A program made the translations under genes and the position numbers. Source: Acidobacteriota bacterium (GTDB lineage: Bacteria > Acidobacteriota > Thermoanaerobaculia > Multivoradales > JAHEKO01). Taken from it: DNA of 7,171 nt. Each line of letters opens with the position of its first letter. The first letter of the stretch is position 1. Location of the stretch: positions 1-7,171 of the forward strand of contig JAPUJD010000263.1 of NCBI GenBank assembly GCA_027296385.1, read 5' to 3'. Positions 1-7,171 of the stretch are shown in pieces. The notes under the pieces are model-generated. The model saw nothing but the letters and a program-made list of their open reading frames with translations, did not search any database and was not told where the DNA came from.

Positions 1-3708
<3,708 letters not shown>

Positions 3709-3831
3709 AGACCCTTCCTGTTCAGTGCTAAAGCCTTTGAAGGCAGAAAAGCACGCCTCCCCGCACAGCGCCAAGCGCCGCTTCGACTCGGGCGTTCATG
3801 CCCACTCTCCGCAAAATCGCAGAGCCAGAAT
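3709..3831 (-). promoter_or_regulatory. rplL-rpoB intergenic leader with stem-loops
   Basis: This 123-nt gap is the longest noncoding stretch in the window. Three potential minus-strand RNA hairpins are visible. The one nearest rpoB is an interrupted stem: GUGCU (3750-3754) pairs with AGCAC (3725-3729), then an internal loop, then GCCU (3741-3744) pairs with AGGC (3733-3736) around UCAA. It ends about 6 nt before the rpoB Shine-Dalgarno sequence (3713-3718). A second stem of 6 bp including one G-U pairs 3766-3771 with 3775-3780. A third of 4 bp pairs 3790-3793 with 3800-3803. In E. coli the equivalent gap carries a partial attenuator and an RNase III site; a similar role here is inference from position. 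None has a terminator-like U-tract. Confidence 0.4.
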
Positions 3832-4215
3832 CTACTTGAGCTCCACCTGGGCTCCGGCGTCCTCGAGCTTCTTCTTGACCTCTTCCGCTTCGTCCTTCGA
3901 CACGGCTTCCTTCACCGTCGTCGGCGCTGCCTCGACCAGGTCTTTGGCGTCCTTGAGGCCCAAGCTGGTGACCTCGCGAACGGCCTTGATGACGTTGATC
4001 TTCTTGTCACCGAAGGCCGTCAGGATGACGTCGAACTCGGTCTGTTCCTCGGCCGCCGCCTCGCCGCCGCCGCCGGCGCCGGCCAAGGCCGTCGGCACGG
4101 CAGCGGCCGCCGCCGAGACGCCGTAGTGATCCTCGAGCGCCTTGACCAGGTCATTGAGCTCGAGCACCGACAGGTCGTCGATCTGCTTGATGAAGTCTTC
4201 AGTCGCAATAGCCAT
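3832..4215 (-). CDS. rplL: 50S ribosomal protein L7/L12
   Basis: Flexible stalk protein of the large subunit, present as several dimers bound to L10; it recruits and stimulates translational GTPases such as EF-Tu and EF-G. The 127 residues show the usual three-part layout: N-terminal dimerisation/L10-binding helices (about 1-32, with LSVLELNDLVKALED), an Ala/Gly-rich hinge (about 33-57), and the globular C-terminal domain (about 58-127) with FDVILTAFG, the conserved INVIKAVR, and LGLKDAKDLVE. The ATG at 4215 is chosen because a strong GGAGGAGA (4221-4228) lies 5 nt upstream and the protein then starts like family members. An in-frame TTG at 4263 would add 16 residues overlapping this ribosome-binding site and is less likely. 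It lies 61 nt after rplJ and 123 nt before rpoB. Confidence 0.98.
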   Translation of the reverse strand: MAIATEDFIKQIDDLSVLELNDLVKALEDHYGVSAAAAAVPTALAGAGGGGEAAAEEQTEFDVILTAFGDKKINVIKAVREVTSLGLKDAKDLVEAAPTTVKEAVSKDEAEEVKKKLEDAGAQVELK

Positions 4216-4220
4216 TTCGA

Positions 4221-4286
4221 TCTCCTCCAACCTCGGCAGGGCCGCTGCCAGGGTCTGGTTCAATTCCCACTCGGCCTCAGGCCGAG
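4221..4286 (-). promoter_or_regulatory. rplJ-rplL junction: stop-codon hairpin and rplL ribosome-binding site
   Basis: A perfect 7-bp inverted repeat (CTCGGCC at 4270-4276, GGCCGAG at 4280-4286) encloses a 3-nt loop that is exactly the TGA stop of rplJ (4277-4279). A second potential hairpin (5-bp stem, 4235-4239 with 4245-4249, 5-nt loop) lies just before the rplL Shine-Dalgarno sequence GGAGGAGA (4221-4228). L7/L12 is needed in several-fold excess over L10, so structures here could tune rplL translation or RNA processing; that is inference. No U-tract follows on the minus strand, so it is not an obvious intrinsic terminator. Confidence 0.45.
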
Positions 4287-4807
4287 GTTGTCTCTTTCTT
4301 CTGACGAATCTGGTCGATCACGAGCACGAAATCCCGCGGAATCGCCGCCAGGGTCCGGACGAAGCTGGTGATCGGGGACTGCAAGAGGAACAGCAGCTTG
4401 GCCAGCAGCTCCTCACGGCTCGGCATCGAAGCGATTTCGGACACCTGCTGCGCCGAGACGGGTTGACCGTCGACCAGCCCCCCCTTGAACTCGAACTTCG
4501 GTACAACCTTGGCAAAGTCCGTCAGGACCTTGGCGATCGTGACGGGGTCGTCTCCGTAGGCAATCGCGGTCGGACCGACGAACTGGTCGCGCAGACCGTC
4601 GAGCGCTGCGCCCTCGATGGCCCGCAACGCGATGCGGTTCTTGACCACGACGTAGGTGCCGCCCGAGGCACGAATCCTGTCGCGCAGCTCGGTGATCTGC
4701 GGCACCGTGATACCCAACGCATCGATGAGGAACGCGTGCGACGAAGCCGCGATACCTTCGCGGTACGACTCCAGAAGCTCCTCTTTTTGTTCGCGACTGA
4801 AAGGCAT
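4277..4807 (-). CDS. rplJ: 50S ribosomal protein L10
   Basis: L10 forms the base of the ribosomal stalk: its N-terminal domain binds 23S rRNA beside L11 and its C-terminal helix carries L7/L12 dimers. The 176-residue protein is a typical length. Visible signatures are the N-terminal helix (MPFSREQKEELLESYREG), TELRDRIRASGGTYVVVKN with the following arginine-rich strand (family motif around LR..g..y.VvKNtl), GPTAIAYGDDP, and the C-terminal amphipathic helix from about residue 130. The start is set by AGGAGGT at 4811-4817, immediately before AAG-ATG. In E. coli the L10-L7/L12 complex represses its own mRNA through a leader before rplJ; only 8 nt separate rplA from rplJ here, so that leader cannot sit in this gap. 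Confidence 0.97.
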   Translation of the reverse strand: MPFSREQKEELLESYREGIAASSHAFLIDALGITVPQITELRDRIRASGGTYVVVKNRIALRAIEGAALDGLRDQFVGPTAIAYGDDPVTIAKVLTDFAKVVPKFEFKGGLVDGQPVSAQQVSEIASMPSREELLAKLLFLLQSPITSFVRTLAAIPRDFVLVIDQIRQKKETTSA

Positions 4808-4820
4808 CTTACCTCCTAGG
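4808..4820 (-). promoter_or_regulatory. rplA stop codon embedded in the rplJ Shine-Dalgarno sequence
   Basis: The rplA stop TAG (4816-4818) overlaps the rplJ ribosome-binding sequence, read on the minus strand as CC-TAGGAGGT-AAG-ATG. A ribosome terminating on rplA therefore sits on the initiation site of rplJ, an arrangement that favours translational coupling between L1 and L10 synthesis. The overlap is seen directly; coupling is inference. Confidence 0.8.
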
Positions 4821-5517
4821 CCTCGGCGACCGTCATGACGGACTCATCGAGCCTGATTCCAGGCCCCATCGTGGTCGAGATGACGGCCGACTTGACGTAC
4901 TTGCCCTTGGAAGCGGCTGGTCTGGCGCGAATGACGGCACCGATCAGCGCCGCGGCGTTCTCGATGAGCTGCTCTCGCGAAAACGAGGCCTTGCCGAACG
5001 GAGCGTGGATGATGCCCGTCTTCTCGACCCGAAACTCGATTTTTCCCGCCTTGATCTGGCCGATGGCTTCGGCGAGATCGAAGGTGACGGTTCCGGTCTT
5101 CGGGTTCGGCATCATGCCCCGAGGACCCAGGACCCGCCCGAGCTTGCCGGCGACCTTCATCATGTCCGGCGTCGAGACGACGGAGTCGAAGTCGACCCAG
5201 CCGCCCTCGATCTTCTTCGCCAGATCCTCGGCACCCACGTAGTCGGCGCCGGCATCCTCGGCCTCCTTGGCCTTCTCACCCTGAGCGAAGACCAGGACCC
5301 TGAGCTCGCGGCCGGTCCCGTGCGGCAGCACGAGCGTGCCACGAACCATCTGGTCGGCGTGCCGCGGATCGACTCCGAGGCGCAGCGCCATCTCCATCGT
5401 CTCGTCGAATTTGGCTGTAGCGTTCTTCTTCGCCAGCTCGACGGCCTCCGCCAGCTCGTACGGCCGCTCTTCGATCTTGGCCACGGCCTCCTGGTATTTC
5501 TTCCCGTGCTTCGCCAC
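4816..5517 (-). CDS. rplA: 50S ribosomal protein L1
   Basis: L1 forms the mobile L1 stalk of the large subunit, which helps release deacylated tRNA from the E site; in many bacteria it also represses the L11-L1 mRNA. The protein has 233 residues, the usual length, and shows the family landmarks: ATAKFDETMEMALRLGVDPR, RGTLVLPHGTGR, the LGPRGMMPNPKTGTVT signature in the middle (about residues 131-146), the GIIHAPFGK segment, and VISTTMGPGIRLD near the C-terminus. The start codon is GTG (5515-5517), not ATG; it is preceded by GGGGGAG with about 6 nt spacing and gives the canonical start MAKHGKKY. It follows rplK after 13 nt and its stop lies inside the rplJ ribosome-binding site. Confidence 0.98.
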   Translation of the reverse strand: MAKHGKKYQEAVAKIEERPYELAEAVELAKKNATAKFDETMEMALRLGVDPRHADQMVRGTLVLPHGTGRELRVLVFAQGEKAKEAEDAGADYVGAEDLAKKIEGGWVDFDSVVSTPDMMKVAGKLGRVLGPRGMMPNPKTGTVTFDLAEAIGQIKAGKIEFRVEKTGIIHAPFGKASFSREQLIENAAALIGAVIRARPAASKGKYVKSAVISTTMGPGIRLDESVMTVAEA

Positions 5518-5530
5518 GTCTTTCTCCCCC

Positions 5531-5956
5531 TCAACCCTCGACTTCGATACCCATCGAGCGGGCTGTGCCTTCGATGATCCGCATCGCCGCTTCCATGGAC
5601 GCCGCGTTCAGATCTTCCAGTTTGGTCTTGGCGATCTCTTCGACCTGCGACCGACTGACCTTCCCCACCTTCTCGCGATTGGGCTCGCCCGAGCCCTTCT
5701 CGACGCCGGCAGCCTTCTTGAGCAGTACGGCGGCGGGAGGCGTCTTGGTAATGAAAGTGTAGCTGCGATCCGAAAAGACCGTAATCACGACCGGGATGAT
5801 CATGCCCGGCTGACTCTGCGTGCGGGCGTTGAACGCCTTGCAGAAGTCCATGATGTTGAGCCCTGCCTGGCCCAATGCCGGACCGACCGGCGGAGCCGGA
5901 GTCGCTTGACCCGCTGGAATCTGCAGCTTGACCTGCCCGATGACCTTTTTTGCCAT
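5531..5956 (-). CDS. rplK: 50S ribosomal protein L11
   Basis: L11 binds the GTPase-associated region of 23S rRNA with L10 and takes part in factor binding and the stringent response; it is also the site where thiostrepton-type antibiotics act together with the rRNA. At 141 residues it is full length. The N-terminal domain starts KVIGQVKLQIPAGQATPAPP and continues with the hallmark VGPALGQAGLNIMDFCKAFN, which includes the proline-rich thiostrepton-contact loop. The C-terminal RNA-binding domain begins around residue 70 (TKTPPAAVLLKKAAG) and includes VEEIAKTKLEDLNA and the closing IIEGTARSMGIEVEG. The ATG at 5956 is preceded by GGAG. It starts 13 nt after nusG and ends 13 nt before rplA, so it is probably co-transcribed with both. 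Confidence 0.98.
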   Translation of the reverse strand: MAKKVIGQVKLQIPAGQATPAPPVGPALGQAGLNIMDFCKAFNARTQSQPGMIIPVVITVFSDRSYTFITKTPPAAVLLKKAAGVEKGSGEPNREKVGKVSRSQVEEIAKTKLEDLNAASMEAAMRIIEGTARSMGIEVEG

Positions 5957-5969
5957 GCTTCTCCAGTCC

Positions 5970-6602
5970 TTAGAGCTTCTGCACCTGACTGAAGTCCAGC
6001 TCCACCGGCGTCGCGCGCCCGAAGATCGTGACCATGACCTTCAGCGTATTGCGATCCAGATTCACCTCTTCCACCACGCCGGTGAAGTTGTTGAACGGGC
6101 CGTCGATGATCTTGACCGGCTCGCTCTTGTCGAAGATGTACTTCGGCTTCGGCTTCTCCTTGGCGCTGACCACCTGCTCGAGGATCTGATCCACCTCCTC
6201 CTGGGACAACGGCGTCGGCTTCCTGCCGCTGCCGACGAACCCCGTCACCTTGGGCGTGTTCTTGACCACGTGCCAGGTGTCGTCGGTCATCTCCATCTGG
6301 ACGAGAATGTAGCCGGGGAAGAACTTGCGTTGGAGCTCTCGCTTCTTGCCCCCACGGTACTCGACGATGGTTTCGGTCGGTATGCGGATGTCGCCGAAAG
6401 CATCGCCCTGGTCGAGCGCCTCGGCCCGTTGGCGCAGAGTCTCCTTGACGCGATCCTCGAACCCTGAGTACGTGTGCACGATGAACCACGCCATGTTGGG
6501 ATTCTTCGGCCGGGGAGCCTTTTCGGTCTTCTTCGCCTCGGTCACCACTTCCGCATCCTCGGACTCTCCCTCACCCGCCGCCTTGTCGATGTCAGCAGTC
6601 AT
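5970..6602 (-). CDS. nusG: transcription termination/antitermination factor NusG, with N-terminal extension
   Basis: NusG binds RNA polymerase at the beta' clamp helices and modulates pausing; its KOW domain can contact Rho or ribosomal protein S10. The 210-residue protein has an NGN domain (about 38-150: MAWFIVHTYSGFEDRVKETL, KFFPGYILVQMEM, VTGFVGSG) and a C-terminal KOW domain (about 157-210: VKIIDGPFNNFTGVVEEV, IFGRATPVELDFSQV). It is longer than E. coli NusG because of a charged, low-complexity N-terminal tail of about 36 residues. The ATG at 6602 is chosen because it overlaps the secE stop by one base (TGATG). An alternative ATG at 6494 (residue 37) would give a standard-length protein, but no good ribosome-binding sequence precedes it, so the longer form is favoured, not proven. 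Confidence 0.97.
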   Translation of the reverse strand: MTADIDKAAGEGESEDAEVVTEAKKTEKAPRPKNPNMAWFIVHTYSGFEDRVKETLRQRAEALDQGDAFGDIRIPTETIVEYRGGKKRELQRKFFPGYILVQMEMTDDTWHVVKNTPKVTGFVGSGRKPTPLSQEEVDQILEQVVSAKEKPKPKYIFDKSEPVKIIDGPFNNFTGVVEEVNLDRNTLKVMVTIFGRATPVELDFSQVQKL

Positions 6603-6805
6603 CAGGTCAGTACCCTCACGATGAACTGGTAGCCTTGGACGATCAGCAGGTCAGCGCCGAAGAGATATAAGGCGAAGATGAAACTGGTCACGAGCACGAC
6701 GATGGTGGTCGACACCACCTCGTCCCGCGCCGGGAACGTCACCTTCTTGATCTCGGAGCGCACTTCCGTGAGGAAGGTCCTGAACTGCTTCAATCGATCG
6801 AACAT
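6602..6805 (-). CDS. secE: preprotein translocase subunit SecE (single membrane span)
   Basis: SecE clamps the SecY channel of the inner-membrane Sec translocon and is needed to stabilise it. The protein has 67 residues, the short one-span form common outside enterobacteria. An amphipathic cytoplasmic helix (about 5-20) leads to the conserved hinge EIKKVTFPARDEV (18-30), then one hydrophobic segment (about 32-57, VVLVTSFIFALYLFGADLLIV). The ATG at 6805 gives the family-typical start; an upstream in-frame extension to 6928 would run into the tRNA gene and shows no SecE similarity. The ribosome-binding sequence is weak (GAGAGA about 10-15 nt upstream). The TGA stop shares its final A with the nusG ATG, suggesting coupled translation. 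Confidence 0.95.
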   Translation of the reverse strand: MFDRLKQFRTFLTEVRSEIKKVTFPARDEVVSTTIVVLVTSFIFALYLFGADLLIVQGYQFIVRVLT

Positions 6806-6895
6806 CGCTTTGCTTGTCTCTCTTGCGTCGTGGCAGCATCCTTGACAGACCGGATCGTCGAGCAGAGTCCGTCCGATCGACCCCGGCCTGGAAAC
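6806..6895 (-). other. tRNA-Trp to secE spacer
   Basis: These 90 nt hold no convincing gene, promoter or terminator. An open frame crosses it in the secE frame, but its translation looks like noncoding sequence. A TTGACA hexamer at 6842-6847 is on the plus strand, opposite to all genes, and has no matching -10 element. Confidence 0.5.
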
Positions 6896-6972
6896 TGGCA
6901 GGCCAGGAGGGATTCGAACCCCCAACATTCGGTTTTGGAGACCGACGCTCTACCAGTTCGAGCTACTGGCCT
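6896..6972 (-). tRNA. trnW: tRNA-Trp (anticodon CCA)
   Basis: Full cloverleaf on the minus strand. The 7-bp acceptor stem AGGCCAG (6966-6972) pairs with CTGGCCT (6900-6906). The D arm is GCTC/GAGC. The anticodon stem TCGGT/ACCGA encloses the loop CTCCAAA, whose anticodon CCA lies at 6936-6938 and reads the Trp codon UGG. The variable loop has 5 nt, and the T arm GGGGG/CCCTC (one G-U) has the loop TTCGAAT. The discriminator base is G (6899) and a 3' CCA is encoded (6896-6898). It lies 59 nt after tuf and 90 nt before secE, the common bacterial arrangement, and was probably processed from a shared transcript since no clear promoter is visible in front of it. Confidence 0.98.
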
Positions 6973-7031
6973 GTAGATGCTTGATCCCGTACTCACGTCT
7001 CCTTCGAGCCGCCCGGCGAGAGCGGTGACGA
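6973..7031 (-). other. tuf to tRNA-Trp spacer
   Basis: These 59 nt contain neither a recognisable intrinsic terminator (GC-rich, no U-tract) nor an rpmG gene, which often sits near this point in other bacteria. Read-through from tuf into trnW is plausible. Confidence 0.5.
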
Positions 7032-7171
7032 CTACTCCTTGATTTCGGTGACGGTACCGGCACCGACGGTGCGGCCGCCCTCGCGAATGGCGAAGCGAAC
7101 ACCCTTCTCCATCGCGATCGGAGCGATCAGCTCCACGTCCAGGTTCACGTTGTCGCCCGGCATCACCATCT
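7032..7171 (-). CDS. tuf: elongation factor Tu, C-terminal end (5' part outside window)
   Basis: EF-Tu is the GTPase that delivers aminoacyl-tRNA to the ribosome. Only the last 45 complete codons plus two bases are present, ending at TAG (7032-7034). They cover the end of domain 3: MVMPGDNVNLDVELIAPIAM, then GVRFAIREGGRTVGAGTV and the tail TEIKE. The segment RFAIREGGRTVGAG is the near-invariant EF-Tu C-terminal signature. Nothing can be said about the GTPase domain or start. Its place upstream of trnW-secE-nusG matches the tuf copy linked to this cluster in many bacteria; whether a second tuf exists elsewhere cannot be seen here. Confidence 0.97.
   Translation of the reverse strand, partial: MVMPGDNVNLDVELIAPIAMEKGVRFAIREGGRTVGAGTVTEIKE

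Noticed and set aside
4216..4263. N-terminally extended L7/L12 starting at TTG 4263
   Set aside because: A strong Shine-Dalgarno sequence 5 nt before the ATG at 4215 and the canonical L7/L12 N-terminus support the shorter start; the extension would cover that ribosome-binding site.
6842..6847. TTGACA -35-like hexamer on the plus strand
   Set aside because: It points against all genes and no TATAAT-like element is found at the proper spacing.
6806..6928. N-terminally extended SecE starting at 6928
   Set aside because: The extension overlaps the tRNA-Trp gene and looks like noncoding translation; SecE family members begin near the ATG at 6805.

Overview
The window is one contiguous, single-direction (minus-strand) block of core gene-expression genes. 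In order of transcription, from high to low coordinate, it runs: 3' end of tuf (EF-Tu), a tRNA-Trp gene, secE, nusG, rplK (L11), rplA (L1), rplJ (L10), rplL (L7/L12), and the first 1236 codons of rpoB (RNA polymerase beta), which leaves the window at position 1. This is the widely conserved bacterial tuf-trnW-secE-nusG-L11-beta cluster. Base composition is GC-rich with G/C-ending codons, which creates many long shadow ORFs on both strands; none looks real.

Organism: the gene order is near universal and gives little taxonomy. RpoB is more informative. It has E. coli-like insertions in the beta2 lobe and in the region before the GDKMAGRHGNKG motif, an extra segment of about 44 residues after the Rif region, and a cysteine-rich insert of about 61 residues near the N-terminus. 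From memory, with no search possible, this combination recalls Acidobacteriota; treat that as a tentative inference.

Layout: tuf tail (7032-7171), 59-nt gap, tRNA-Trp (6896-6972, CCA encoded), 90-nt gap, secE (6602-6805) overlapping nusG by one base (5970-6602), 13-nt gap, rplK (5531-5956), 13-nt gap, rplA with a GTG start (4816-5517), 8-nt gap, rplJ (4277-4807), 61-nt gap, rplL (3832-4215), 123-nt gap, rpoB (1-3708). There is no intergenic stretch over 125 nt. The tight spacing suggests one or a few long transcripts. The genes supply translation elongation and the ribosomal stalk (EF-Tu, L11, L1, L10, L7/L12), protein export (SecE), and transcription with its elongation factor (RpoB, NusG).

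The most notable signal is inside rpoB: four cysteine motifs forming what look like two tandem zinc ribbons, spliced into the N-terminal protrusion (beta1) region where E. coli beta has only a short loop. The first ribbon has the same Cys spacing (CxC-x12-CxxCG) as the N-terminal zinc-binding domain of the partner subunit beta'. Secondary points are stem-loops at the rplJ stop codon and in the rplL-rpoB gap, the lack of room for the usual L1 and L10 leader sites, and the absence of rpmG from its frequent place near trnW.
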